64,000 bases of DNA from UBA2231 sp964415175 (lineage in GTDB: Bacteria; Elusimicrobiota; Elusimicrobia; Elusimicrobiales; UBA9959), in the NCBI GenBank assembly GCA_964415175.1, contig CAYPYG010000001.1, forward strand, positions 62,001 through 126,000, given 5' to 3'. Below, in pieces: positions 39,401 through 47,784 of this stretch. The position numbers and the translations under genes are program-made. The notes under the pieces are model-generated. The model was not told the DNA's origin. It worked only from the letters and a program-made list of their open reading frames with translations, and ran no database searches. The number at the start of each line of letters is the position of its first letter. The stretch's first letter is position 1.

Positions 39401-42393
39401 GCCATGGAAACGCCGGGGGACGCGAGGGTGCGTTTCTCCAGCAGGAAACCGCCGGCGAAGATCTCGAGGAACTTGGCCCCTTTCAGGGCCGAAGCCCCGA
39501 GGAGCAGGCGGGCCGTCTCTCCGGCCTGATACGAACTTCTCTCGAAGATGGCCGTCGGGGGCAGGTTCAGCGAGGAGAGTTTGCGACCGGGGTCGAAGGA
39601 AACGAGGACCAGGGACCCCTCCGACTCTCCTCCCCAGGGGTCCGGGACCCTGAGCCTGAGACGGTAAATGCCCTCCGTCAGCGCGCCCAGTTCAAGCTCC
39701 TTCGCGGACCTGGCGTCGAAATCCGCCCGCCCCTCCTCCACCAGCCTGCCGTCCGGGACGTCGGCGAAGAAAGGGTTGAGGTCCTGCGCGCGTCCGAAAG
39801 AGCCGCCCCAGCCGGTCTGCGGGGAATATTCCGGCGTCCTGTCTATCCTGTAAAGCCGGTAGGCGCCCGAACCGGAGACCTGGACGTCCCCGAGCGTCAG
39901 GAGCCTGAGCTTCACCGAAGGTTTCGCGGCGGGGGTGAAGAATCCGGCTTCCGGGCTTATGTCCACCAGGTACGATCTCGCCCCGGCGCGGTAGGAACGG
40001 GAAGCGGTTATGACCCTGCCGCCGGCGTCGCGCGTTTCGACGGTCACCCCGAGGTCCGCCGGGTAATCCCCGTCGCCCTCCGGCGTGAACTCGAAGGAGA
40101 AAGAACCGTCCGCCGCCGTCCGCATCGTCCCGGAGGCGATCTCCTCCGCCGACGGGTCCGAAGGCAGCCACCAGGCGTACCAGGGCACGTAGCGGGACCT
40201 GTTCACCCGGTAGCGCGCTTCGGCGCCGGCGACCGGCGGGCCGGAATAATATCTGGCGGACCCGCTCACCTTCGCTTTCCGGCCGAAGCGGAACGGACCC
40301 TTCGCTTCCTCCAGGAGGACCTCGAACTCCGGCCTTTTGTATTCCTCCACGGAAAAAGCGGCCGAACCGCGGAAAGAGCCGCCGTGGCCCAGGATCTCTC
40401 CCGCGACCTGATACCCGCCCAGCAGGCGTCCCGGAGGGACGGTGAAAGACCCGGCGGCGCTGCCCATGTCGTTGAGCTCGAAGGAGCTGCTGAAGAATTC
40501 CTGCCAGTTCGCGTCGCGGGCGCTGATCTTTATCTTCCTCCCGCCGGCGTGGACGGCGAGACCGCCGGGACGCCGCTCGAGCACCGTGGCCTTGAACCGG
40601 ACCTCCTGTCCCGGCCGGTACACCGGCCTGTCCGTCTCCAGTCCCACCACGAGGGGCGGCGGCACGGACAGCGAGGACCCCAGAGCGCGGCCGGTATAAG
40701 CGTAAGCCCCGCCGTGGGAGGCCAGCGGGTCCAGCGAGAAATGCTCTCTCGACGGATAGGAGATCTCCGTCTCGAAAGGGAGCTCGAGGGTCCCGCCGGG
40801 GCCGAAAGAGGCCGTCCCCCTGTTCCATCCCCCGCGCCGCGGCAGGGAATAGAAATGATCCAGTCTGGCCCCCGGCAGCGGCCTGCCGGACGGCCCGTCC
40901 AGGGCGTAGAGATGGAACATGGCCGTCGTGACCTTGCGCGCCCCTTCCGGGGCCGCGAGGAAATCCTCCGGGTCGCCGCCGGGCGCGCCGGTGGCCATCA
41001 GCATGATGTCGGTCACGTTCAGGACGCCGGCCCTCATCAGGGAAGAGCCGCTGTCGAAGGACGGGTCCCCGGAGGCGATGACGACGTAGAGACCTTTCTT
41101 CAGCGCGGGAGGGACCGCTTCCTGCGTGTGCCTGGCGTAGCGGGAGGGATACCGGATCTCCTCCTTCCAGGAAACGTCGGGCCCCTTCTTCAGGAAGAAA
41201 CCGGCGGCCTCCAGGCTTAAGTCCCTCAGGTGTCCCCAGCCGCTGCGGCTGGCGGGGGCGGCGAACTCTATGGCCTCCGGCGAAGTCCTGTAGGCCCGGA
41301 AATGCACCTGGTGGAGATTGCGCGCGGAAACGGAGAGACCGCCCTTCCCCGGGGGAGGGACGGTCCTGAGCGAAAGTTCCAGCTCGGGCATTTCGATGCC
41401 GGCCTTCAGTTTCCCGCACTCCGCGGCGGGCCTGGAGCCGGAAGCGTAGTCCTCGGCCGCGGAACAGAGCTCCACGGCTTTTTCGAAATCACCGGAGTCG
41501 TGATGGATCCGCGCGGCTTCCCGCGCCGCCCAGGCCTTTCCCTGCGGGGAGGAGAAGGAAAGGGACCAGGCGGCAAGGAGCCGGGCCGTCTCCCGCGCCG
41601 GAGCGGGACCGGCGCTCCCGTCCCCCTTTCCGGAGAGGAGGTAGCCCAGCCTGTAAGGGATAAGCGCCCGGCGTATCCTCCAGTATTCGTTCGGCACCGA
41701 CCCCCGCGGGGCCAGAGCGGAGGCCCTTTCATAAACGGCGGCCGCCTTGAGCGCCGGATGCAGCGCCGCGGAGAAAGCCCGCTCGTAGTTTTCGGCGAGG
41801 AACGGTTCCGCCCCGGGGTCCTTGGAGGGTTTCTCCGCCCCGTCCAGCAGCCAAGCGCCCCATTTCAGCGCGAAGAAATCCCATAACGACGCGGTATAGC
41901 CGAGATACGCCTTCTCCAGGTCCACGAAATAACCCTCCTCCTTTAAAGGGACTTTCGAGAGGGTCTCCGCCAGCGGCCAGAGCGCGTCATAGTCGGAATT
42001 TATCCTGGACTCCCACTCCGCGCGGGTGAGCTTCGTCAGGTCGGTGGTGCCTTTCTGCAGGTCCTCCGGCAGGGAATGGCCGTACTGCCGCAGGAACTCC
42101 TTGCCGAGTTCCGCGCGCAGGGCGAGGAGACGCCCGCGCCAGACGGGATCCTTCGGAGGCCTGAAGCCGGAAAGACGCGCGTTCGCCTCGGCGTAGCGGA
42201 AGAGCAGCGCCTCGCATTCGGCCGACCTGTAAAGCGCCCGCAAAGCGTCCTCATCGCCGTAACCGGCCTTTTTGGAATAGATATCGAGGGCTTCCTGGTA
42301 AAGCCCCTTGTCGAAAAGGGCGTCGGCCCCGGCCGGCGCCTGAGCATAAGCGGTCTGGAACGAGAATAAGAAGATGGCGGCGAGCTTGAGCAT
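36499..42393 (-). CDS. Bacterial alpha-2-macroglobulin family protein
   Basis: The 1964-residue exported protein has a signal peptide (MLKLAAIFLFSFQTAYA), an N-terminal helical region of about 350 residues, then macroglobulin (MG) domains such as the ones with PLVVGLETDRPVYRPGQEV (near 590) and SLEPGGRAEWTLNARDSAG. The alpha-2-macroglobulin core follows: RFEKGRGRISFTMPERLTSW (near 1235) and the thioester motif CTEQ in YPHECTEQL (near 1435), then an alpha-alpha barrel. The intact CxEQ predicts covalent trapping of attacking proteases in the periplasm. The usual partner PBP1C is not adjacent. No lipobox is evident. Confidence 0.94.
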   Translation of the reverse strand: MLKLAAIFLFSFQTAYAQAPAGADALFDKGLYQEALDIYSKKAGYGDEDALRALYRSAECEALLFRYAEANARLSGFRPPKDPVWRGRLLALRAELGKEFLRQYGHSLPEDLQKGTTDLTKLTRAEWESRINSDYDALWPLAETLSKVPLKEEGYFVDLEKAYLGYTASLWDFFALKWGAWLLDGAEKPSKDPGAEPFLAENYERAFSAALHPALKAAAVYERASALAPRGSVPNEYWRIRRALIPYRLGYLLSGKGDGSAGPAPARETARLLAAWSLSFSSPQGKAWAAREAARIHHDSGDFEKAVELCSAAEDYASGSRPAAECGKLKAGIEMPELELSLRTVPPPGKGGLSVSARNLHQVHFRAYRTSPEAIEFAAPASRSGWGHLRDLSLEAAGFFLKKGPDVSWKEEIRYPSRYARHTQEAVPPALKKGLYVVIASGDPSFDSGSSLMRAGVLNVTDIMLMATGAPGGDPEDFLAAPEGARKVTTAMFHLYALDGPSGRPLPGARLDHFYSLPRRGGWNRGTASFGPGGTLELPFETEISYPSREHFSLDPLASHGGAYAYTGRALGSSLSVPPPLVVGLETDRPVYRPGQEVRFKATVLERRPGGLAVHAGGRKIKISARDANWQEFFSSSFELNDMGSAAGSFTVPPGRLLGGYQVAGEILGHGGSFRGSAAFSVEEYKRPEFEVLLEEAKGPFRFGRKAKVSGSARYYSGPPVAGAEARYRVNRSRYVPWYAWWLPSDPSAEEIASGTMRTAADGSFSFEFTPEGDGDYPADLGVTVETRDAGGRVITASRSYRAGARSYLVDISPEAGFFTPAAKPSVKLRLLTLGDVQVSGSGAYRLYRIDRTPEYSPQTGWGGSFGRAQDLNPFFADVPDGRLVEEGRADFDARSAKELELGALTEGIYRLRLRVPDPWGGESEGSLVLVSFDPGRKLSSLNLPPTAIFERSSYQAGETARLLLGASALKGAKFLEIFAGGFLLEKRTLASPGVSMAEIRIGDRHRGGFDARWFGVSDSSIYSASEHASVPLSDRELAVTLEHPGSLEPGGRAEWTLNARDSAGRPAGGEATVRVFDRSLEYYRAAAAPWLDGLYQERRSHAPSASSLFQGRAASFPVKRGLVSRMFDLFARSAAEEKFPAFRLNAAGADRGYFSAKSLGGTMMDTAGGGLAAAAAPRASISLSGVREEQETFNEAPSAGKEKEARPAPRSDFSETAYFNPQLRFEKGRGRISFTMPERLTSWKVTAQVLTPDVKKGAVSATVVTRKDLMARLDLPRYLREGDESEIVAVIANASDGPLRGSAALSVTRDGRDAAAELGLAGLSREFSAGKDASAALRWKAKAPLSTGFYKVRVTARAGRFSDAQENDLPVLPSRERLFASVNAVLDGNAEKELRLRELQKRDSSRIVESSHLEIQPQLALTVLNSLPHLVRYPHECTEQLLNRYVPLSIVNAFYSKYPALAAAASKVPKRASVTPAWERDNPLRLISLLETPWEEASRGRARSLPSADMLDAGLVSAERKAALEKLKSYQLPDGSFPWFPGGRPNLHMTLYVLEGFAEGERYGVDAPDDMARRALKYVLAEIPGHMKPEPAETSMLLYAAYVVSAFEGRWPESRAALKYAKLWADYADGHYRAMTPLGRAYAAYVYLRLGEKDKADLYLGRAMDGAREDEVSGLYWAPEKISWLWYNDTVEKHAFLMRTLTAFSPKDPRAAKMAQWLLFNRRATEWKSTRASAAAIYSLLDFMKARGALDKGEEFSLEWGGTKEKAAVGPADWLEKPLRWSLYGADIKPGHASAKISKKGPGLAFASLAAVYTSGEPAGSSPSGMINVERKYFLREKEGAGYALKPLRSGDAVPAGSEIEVKLTVRTRSVFEYVHLKDPKPAGFEAESLLSGWKWDRLSRYEEQRDSLTNFFMEWVPRGEYEFGYRLRPSLPGTYRLGAAVIQSMYAPEFGAHSDGMIIRVK

Positions 42394-42463
42394 CTTTCCC
42401 CCTGCGTCGGCCGGCGGACCCGTTGCGGGGCCGCGCGTATACCCGTTGTTATTATAATAAAAG

Positions 42464-42515
42464 GGGGACGTTGTTTAGTTCTTTAGTCGAAACTGAAGAA
42501 CTAAACAACGTCCCC
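42464..42515. repeat. REP-like palindrome, copy 3 (24-base arms, CGAA tetraloop)
   Basis: Arms 42464-42487 and 42492-42515 pair with one mismatch and begin GGGGACGTTGTTTAGTTC, as in copy 2, but the loop has shrunk to four bases. It contains the TAG stop of the hydrogenase-related small-subunit gene. On the minus strand the hairpin is followed by CCCTTTTATTATAAT, so it also looks like an intrinsic terminator. Confidence 0.9.
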
Positions 42516-43244
42516 GTTTATAAGGCGCAGGATGCCGTCGAGGATGGTGTAGGGATGCGGAGGGCAGCCGGGGATGAACATGTCCACCGGCACGACCGAG
42601 GCCGCGCCGCCGAGGGTATCGGCGTGGCCCGCGTAGGGGCCGCCGGAAACGGCGCAGGCGCCGCAGGCGATGACCAGTTTAGGGGCGGGCGCGGCGTCGT
42701 AGGTCTTGCGCAGGGCGAGTTCCATGTTCTTCGTGACCGGGCCGGTGACCAGGAGGCCGTCGGCGTGGCGCGGCGAGGCGACGAACTGCACGCCGAAGCG
42801 GCCGAGGTCGAAGGCGAGAGTCCCCAGCACGTTGCAGTCGGCCTCGCAGGCATTGCAGCCTCCGGCGCTGACCTGCCGCAGGCGGAAGGACCGGCCGAAG
42901 AGACGGCGCAGGTCGGGCGGGGCCTCGCCCGAGGCGCGGAAGGTCCCGCCGGAGCCGAGGACCAGGCCTTCGCGGGAGCCGGAACTGAGGCGATAATCGC
43001 GGGTGAACTCGACGGCGGCGGGGTCGGCCTTGGCGCAGGCCCCGCAGAAGAGACAGCGGCCCATGTCCAGCGCGGAGTCGGCGGCGGAGAGCGCGCCGAC
43101 GGGGCAGGCGGCGGCGGCTTTCGCCAGCGGACCGCCCTTGAGGCGCGGCAGGCCGAGGTAGCGGTCGGGGAATTTCTCCGGCGCGGGCGGGAAAGGCGCG
43201 GTGCGGTGCCCCTGTCTGAATCTTTCGATGAGTTCCTTGAACAT
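42501..43244 (-). CDS. Ehr-like complex: ferredoxin domain fused to NuoB/HycG-type small subunit
   Basis: The 247-residue protein joins two subunits. Residues 45-80 hold a ferredoxin-like site (ACPVG and CLFCGAC). The rest is a NuoB/HycG-like domain with GGCNACEADC (near 130), VTGPVTKNME, ACGACAVSGG and IPGCPPHP, so all four ligands of the N2-type proximal 4Fe-4S cluster are present. In related complexes these parts (HyfH and HyfI) are separate. It passes electrons to or from the large subunit. The last five residues (NGDVV) and the stop come from the palindrome at 42464. The ATG is two bases after the large-subunit stop. Confidence 0.88.
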   Translation of the reverse strand: MFKELIERFRQGHRTAPFPPAPEKFPDRYLGLPRLKGGPLAKAAAACPVGALSAADSALDMGRCLFCGACAKADPAAVEFTRDYRLSSGSREGLVLGSGGTFRASGEAPPDLRRLFGRSFRLRQVSAGGCNACEADCNVLGTLAFDLGRFGVQFVASPRHADGLLVTGPVTKNMELALRKTYDAAPAPKLVIACGACAVSGGPYAGHADTLGGAASVVPVDMFIPGCPPHPYTILDGILRLINGDVV

Positions 43245-43246
43245 GG

Positions 43247-44689
43247 TTATAGGTCGTGACCGCAATATGAAAGGTTGAAGCTCTTGTTGCAGAGCGGGAA
43301 ATCCGAGATCTGACCGCCGCGCAGCGCCAGGGCCAGGCCCTGCCAGTTGTGGAACGACGGATCGACCACCTTATAGCGGAGGAATCTGCCGCCGGGCCCG
43401 GTGAAGGCGGCGTGGCAGATCTGGCCGCGCCAGCCCTCCACCAGCGAGACGGCCGCCGAATCCGGGGCGGGGTCGCCGCAGGCGGCCGCCAGCGGTCCGG
43501 CCGGAAGCGAGGCCAGCCAGCCGCGTATCAGGCGTACGGAGCGGACTATCTCGTCCCAGCGCATATATGCCCTGGCGTAAACGTCGCCGCGGCCGGGCTG
43601 CGGCGGATCATACTTCAGGTAAGGGCCGTAAGGGAAATCGCGGCGGATGTCGATATCGACGCCGCTGGCGCGAGCCGCGGGGCCGACCAGCCCCAGCGCC
43701 GCCGCGTCCGCGCGGGAGACCAGGCCGGTGTTCTCGAAACGCTCGGTGACGGAGGGGGTGTCCCAGAGGAGCGAGACCGCGCCTTCCGTGTCGCGGAACA
43801 CATCTTCGAGCCGGCGAAGCAGCTCGGCCGCGCGCGCGGGCTCGAGGTCGAAATCGACGCCGCCCGGCCTGAGGGCGTTGCGGCCGAAACGGTTGCCGCA
43901 TACCAGGGCCGTCATATTGAGATACTCGCCGCGCAGCCGGCCGCAGAAGGAGGCCGTCGGAAGGTAGGCGACGTCGCCCGAGAGCGCGCCCAGGTCGCCG
44001 GTATGATTGGCCAGGCGCTCGAGTTCCAGCAGGACGCCGCGCAGGACCTGCGCCCGCGGCGGCACGGCGCAGCCCGAGAGCGCCTCCAGAACTCCGCAGT
44101 AAGCCCAGGCGTGGCCTATGGTCGTGTCGCCGGCGAGCGTCTCGGCGTAATGCATGGAGCGCGCGTCGGGCCCGGCGGAGAGCGCCTTTTCGACGCCGCG
44201 ATGCTGGTAGCCCAGCGCTATCTCCAGGTGGAAAACGTTCTCGCCGTGGCACTGGAAACGGAAATGGCCCGGTTCTATCACGCCGGCGTGCACCGGCCCG
44301 ACGGCCACCTCGTGCACCTCGGGACCGTGGACGCGGAAGAAATCGCCGGTGCCCGGGTCCGGGCCGCCCGCGGGGTAGCGCACGGGCTTGAGCCAGGGAT
44401 GTCCTTCGGGCCTGAGGCCCGAAAGTTCGAATATCTCGCGCTCGAAGAGATGCAGCTGCGGGAACCTGGGCGTCAGCGAGGGAAAACCGCCGGCGAGCAG
44501 CTTCGACAGCAGCAGGTCCAGCCGCCCGGCGCGGTCATGCGCCAGCGCGGCGCAGAGCCGCCAGCCGCCTTCGGCCGGCGAGGCGAAATAAGCCGCGGCC
44601 CGGCCGCCGTCGGAGAGCGCGGCGGACAATTGCGTGAAGAACTTGTCCGCGGGCAGCGCCGCCAGTTCCGCCGGGCCGAAGAGCTTCAT
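43247..44689 (-). CDS. Ehr-like complex: fused NuoC/NuoD-type large subunit lacking NiFe cysteines
   Basis: The 480-residue protein resembles HycE/HyfG: a NuoC-like N-terminus (residues 1-95) and a NuoD/NiFe large-subunit-like domain with GHFRFQCHGENVFHLEIALG and YQHRGVEKAL (141-170). The L1 motif, RxCGxC in NiFe hydrogenases, is replaced by LAGDTTIGHA (185-194) with no cysteine. The C-terminal motif, DPCxxC, is replaced by SFNLSYCGHDL with single Cys467 and Cys476. It therefore cannot hold a standard NiFe centre and fits the energy-converting hydrogenase-related (Ehr) class. Its substrate is unknown. ATGA overlap with the upstream gene. Confidence 0.88.
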   Translation of the reverse strand: MKLFGPAELAALPADKFFTQLSAALSDGGRAAAYFASPAEGGWRLCAALAHDRAGRLDLLLSKLLAGGFPSLTPRFPQLHLFEREIFELSGLRPEGHPWLKPVRYPAGGPDPGTGDFFRVHGPEVHEVAVGPVHAGVIEPGHFRFQCHGENVFHLEIALGYQHRGVEKALSAGPDARSMHYAETLAGDTTIGHAWAYCGVLEALSGCAVPPRAQVLRGVLLELERLANHTGDLGALSGDVAYLPTASFCGRLRGEYLNMTALVCGNRFGRNALRPGGVDFDLEPARAAELLRRLEDVFRDTEGAVSLLWDTPSVTERFENTGLVSRADAAALGLVGPAARASGVDIDIRRDFPYGPYLKYDPPQPGRGDVYARAYMRWDEIVRSVRLIRGWLASLPAGPLAAACGDPAPDSAAVSLVEGWRGQICHAAFTGPGGRFLRYKVVDPSFHNWQGLALALRGGQISDFPLCNKSFNLSYCGHDL

Positions 44690-46206
44690 CGCGCGCCTCC
44701 TATGGCCCCGGCGGCCAGGTTCAGCACCGCGTCCAGCCAGGAGGGGACGCGGAGGCCCAGCGCCGCGACCAGCACGAAAAAGAAGAGCGCGGGACGGACC
44801 ATGGCGCGCGGCGGTTCGAACCTGCGTTCGGGCTCCTGCGCCGGCTCGCCGAAGGTCGTCTCGATGAAGATCTTCGCCATCGCGGCGAAGACCACGGCCA
44901 GGAAGAAGAGATAGACGCCGGCGACGGCCCAGCGCCCGTCCGCCACGGCTTCCTTGAGTATGACGAACTTGGCCAGGAAGATCCCCGACGGCGGCGTGCC
45001 GGTTATCAGCAGGAACCCCGCCAGCCACAGCGCGGCGACGGCCGGCGAACGGCGCAGCAGCCCTTTCACGTCCTTTATCTGCTTGGTCCTGTACGCGGCC
45101 AGCACCAGCCCCGAGGCGAAGAAGAGCCCGGCCTTGGTCAGAGAATGGCCGACGGCGCCCAGCAGCGCGCCGTAGAGCGCGCGGCCGCCCAGCCCCGCGC
45201 CTATGGCCAGTATGCCCATGTGCTCGATGCTCGAATAGGCCAGCATGCGCTTGTAGTCCCGCTGGCCCAGCATGAACAGCGCGGCCGTGACCAGCGAGGC
45301 CAGGCCGAAGAGCACCAGTATGCCGCCGGAGAAATCGGCCAGACCCGCCGCGCCGCAGACCTGCGCCGCGCGCAGCACGCCCAGGAAGGCGCAGTTGAGC
45401 AGCGCGCCCGAGAGCAGCGCCGAGACCACGGCCGGCGCCTCGCTGTGCGCGTCGGGCAGCCAGGTGTGGAAAGGCGCCAGGCCCATCTTGGTGCCGTAGC
45501 CGACGAAGAGGAAGATGAAGGCGGCCTTGAGCAGCTGCGAGTCGAGCCCCTCCGCGCCGGCCAGCAGGCCGTCGAGGTGCAGTCCCGCGCCGCCGCGCAG
45601 GCCGGCCGCGCCCATGAAGAGATTGCCCATCAGCGCCAGCGCGATGCCGACGGAGCAGATCAGCAGGTACTTCCAGGTCGCCTCCAGCGAGCGCTTGTGC
45701 CGGTGGAAATAGATCAGCGGCGCGCTGAGCAGCGTGGTGGCCTCGACGGCGGCCCAGAGCAGGCCCAGGTGCCGCGCGGCGGCCACGCCCGTCATCGCCG
45801 AGAGGAAGAACAGCAGGCAGCCGCTGAAGACAGCCTCGGGCGCGTTGTTGAAGATGAAGCCGTTCTCCCCCTTCTCGCCGGGGTCGCGCTTCTCCTCGGC
45901 CAGGTAGGCCGCGGCGTAATGCGCCGCGCCCAGGAACAGCAGCGAGGTCACGCCCAGGAAAAGCAGGCCGGGCGCGTCGAAGGAGAACCACTCCCAGGCG
46001 CCCGGCAGCCAGAACGGCGTTTCCCGGAACCCCTCCGCGACGGAATAGGCCCAGCCCCAGCGGCCGTAGGCCAGTATGCGGCCGGCCGTCAGCAGGAAAT
46101 GCAGCCAGGCCGTCCAGAGCAGCAGCCGCCGGCGCGCGGCGTCGTCGCGCAGGAGGAAGGCGGCCGCGCCCGAGAGCAGGGGCAGGACGATCAGCACTAC
46201 GGCCAT
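44686..46206 (-). CDS. Ehr-like complex: antiporter-like membrane subunit (HyfF/NuoN type)
   Basis: The 506-residue protein has about 14 membrane helices and the Mrp-antiporter/NuoL-M-N core: GYGTKMGLAPFHTWLPDAHSEAP (near 240) and the YSSIEHMGILAIG and HSLTKAGLFFASG segments, which carry the Lys and His residues of the proton path. It probably pumps H+ or Na+ when electrons move through the soluble arm. The start is the ATG at 46206, sharing one base with the preceding stop. It ends with a four-base overlap on the large-subunit gene. Confidence 0.9.
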   Translation of the reverse strand: MAVVLIVLPLLSGAAAFLLRDDAARRRLLLWTAWLHFLLTAGRILAYGRWGWAYSVAEGFRETPFWLPGAWEWFSFDAPGLLFLGVTSLLFLGAAHYAAAYLAEEKRDPGEKGENGFIFNNAPEAVFSGCLLFFLSAMTGVAAARHLGLLWAAVEATTLLSAPLIYFHRHKRSLEATWKYLLICSVGIALALMGNLFMGAAGLRGGAGLHLDGLLAGAEGLDSQLLKAAFIFLFVGYGTKMGLAPFHTWLPDAHSEAPAVVSALLSGALLNCAFLGVLRAAQVCGAAGLADFSGGILVLFGLASLVTAALFMLGQRDYKRMLAYSSIEHMGILAIGAGLGGRALYGALLGAVGHSLTKAGLFFASGLVLAAYRTKQIKDVKGLLRRSPAVAALWLAGFLLITGTPPSGIFLAKFVILKEAVADGRWAVAGVYLFFLAVVFAAMAKIFIETTFGEPAQEPERRFEPPRAMVRPALFFFVLVAALGLRVPSWLDAVLNLAAGAIGGAR

Positions 46207-46865
46207 CAGCCCTCCTCCCCGCGCCGCCAGTCGGAGAGCTGCGAGAGCGCGTCGGTGTCGATATGGTCGAACTCGCGGCTGATGTGGAAGATCGCTATGC
46301 CCATCACGAAGACCGCGACGAAGACGTCGAGCAGTATCGCCATCTCCACCATCAGCGGCTGCTCCACGAACAGCGCCAGGCCGAAGATGTAGACCCCGTT
46401 CTCCACGACGAGGTAGCCCACCACCTGCGTGATGGCCTTCACCCGGGTGGTGATAAGGAGGAAGCCGGTGAAGATGGTGGCCAGCGAGGCCGGGACGATG
46501 TAGGCCACGCCGCCCTCCGGCAGCGGCAGCCGCGAGCCCAGCCACGCCGAGGCGGCGAAGGCGGCCAGGCACAGCGTTATCGAGGCGGGGTAGCCGATCA
46601 GCGGGTCTATCTCCTTGCGCGCGCCGGTCAGCTCTCGCGCGCGCAGCATCAGCCAGGGGAAGACCAGGCCCTTGAGCGCGATGATGAAGGCGGCGAAGGC
46701 CACCGCGCGGCCGTGCGCCCCGCCGGCGGCCATCAGCGGCAGCAGGCCGGCCGCCACGCCCTGCGCGGCCGCCAGCCGTATGCAGGAAGCGAGCGAGCCC
46801 GACACGGACATCGCCATGTTGAGCAGGATGATCAGCACTATGGTCAGTTCGGCGAAGGTGTTCAT
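46206..46865 (-). CDS. Ehr-like complex: HyfE-type membrane subunit
   Basis: The 219-residue protein has about six membrane helices. The second half includes the NuoK-like segment VVGYLVVENGVYIFGLALFVE with the conserved membrane Glu (near 150), as in hydrogenase-4 component E. It connects the antiporter-like subunits in the membrane arm. It lies one base after the HycD-type gene and shares one base with the next gene. Confidence 0.88.
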   Translation of the reverse strand: MNTFAELTIVLIILLNMAMSVSGSLASCIRLAAAQGVAAGLLPLMAAGGAHGRAVAFAAFIIALKGLVFPWLMLRARELTGARKEIDPLIGYPASITLCLAAFAASAWLGSRLPLPEGGVAYIVPASLATIFTGFLLITTRVKAITQVVGYLVVENGVYIFGLALFVEQPLMVEMAILLDVFVAVFVMGIAIFHISREFDHIDTDALSQLSDWRRGEEG

Positions 46866-46866
46866 G

Positions 46867-47784
46867 TCAGCGTCCGGTCTGGAAAAGCATCGCCAGCGCG
46901 GCGAAGATAAGTCCGCCCATCAGCATGTAAGGCACTTTCAGCATGCGCAGCCGGGCCATGGCCGACTCGGCGATACCGATGGCGGCGGCGATGCCGCCCA
47001 TCGCGGCCAGGAAGAAGGCCCCGTCGTAGAGCCAGGAGCCCGAATGGCGCGGCAACACGGCCGCCGCTATCAGCGCGGCGAAGAGCCAGAGCTTGAGCGA
47101 GGCGCCGTAAAGGACGTAAGCCAGCTCGGGACCGCCGTGATCGAGCACCATCACCTCGTGTATCATCGTCAGTTCGAGATGCGTGTCCGGGTCGTCGGCC
47201 GGCACGCGGCAGTTCTCGGCCAGCATGACGATGAAGAGCGCGGCCGTCACCAGCGCCAGCACGGGCGCGGCCGCCCGCCAGGAATCGGGCGTGAGCGAAA
47301 GGAACATGCCGGCCAGCGAGAACTCCCCGGTCACGCGCGAGAGGGCGGCCAGCGAAAGGAAGAGGGCCGGCTCGGCGAAGACGGCGAACTGCGCCTCGCG
47401 GCTGGCCCCCATCCCCTCGAAAGCGGAACCGGTGTCGAGCGCGGCGAGCACGGTCATGAAACGCGAGAAGGCCAGCAGGCCGATGATGAAAAGGAAATCG
47501 CCCTCGAAGGCCAGCGGGCCCGGCCGCCCGCCGAAGGGCAGGACTCCCAGCGCGCAGACCGCGGCGGCCAGCCCGGCGGCCGGTCCGGCCTTGAAGACCC
47601 AGGTCGTCGTGCGGCTGTAGACCGGCACCTTGCGCGCCAGCTTCGCCAGGTCGTAGTAGAGCTGCAGCGTCGGGCGGCCTTTGCGGCCGGCGAAAAGGGC
47701 TTTTACCCGGTTCACTATCCCGGGCAGGAGCGGCGCCAGCAGCAGGGCCGCGGCGAACCTGGTCGCGGTCTCTAGAGTTTCCAT
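46867..47784 (-). CDS. Ehr-like complex: HycD/NuoH-type membrane subunit
   Basis: The 305-residue protein matches HyfC/HycD/NuoH, the subunit that links the Fe-S arm to the membrane arm: GIVNRVKALFAGRKGRPTLQ with LYYDLAKLARK near the N-terminus and ENCRVPADDPDTHLELTMIHEVMVLDHGGPELA (split here by me as one region near 190-222) with the acidic residues of the quinone/ion channel interface. Eight membrane helices are likely. Its start overlaps the end of the HyfB-type gene by 13 bases. Confidence 0.92.
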   Translation of the reverse strand: METLETATRFAAALLLAPLLPGIVNRVKALFAGRKGRPTLQLYYDLAKLARKVPVYSRTTTWVFKAGPAAGLAAAVCALGVLPFGGRPGPLAFEGDFLFIIGLLAFSRFMTVLAALDTGSAFEGMGASREAQFAVFAEPALFLSLAALSRVTGEFSLAGMFLSLTPDSWRAAAPVLALVTAALFIVMLAENCRVPADDPDTHLELTMIHEVMVLDHGGPELAYVLYGASLKLWLFAALIAAAVLPRHSGSWLYDGAFFLAAMGGIAAAIGIAESAMARLRMLKVPYMLMGGLIFAALAMLFQTGR

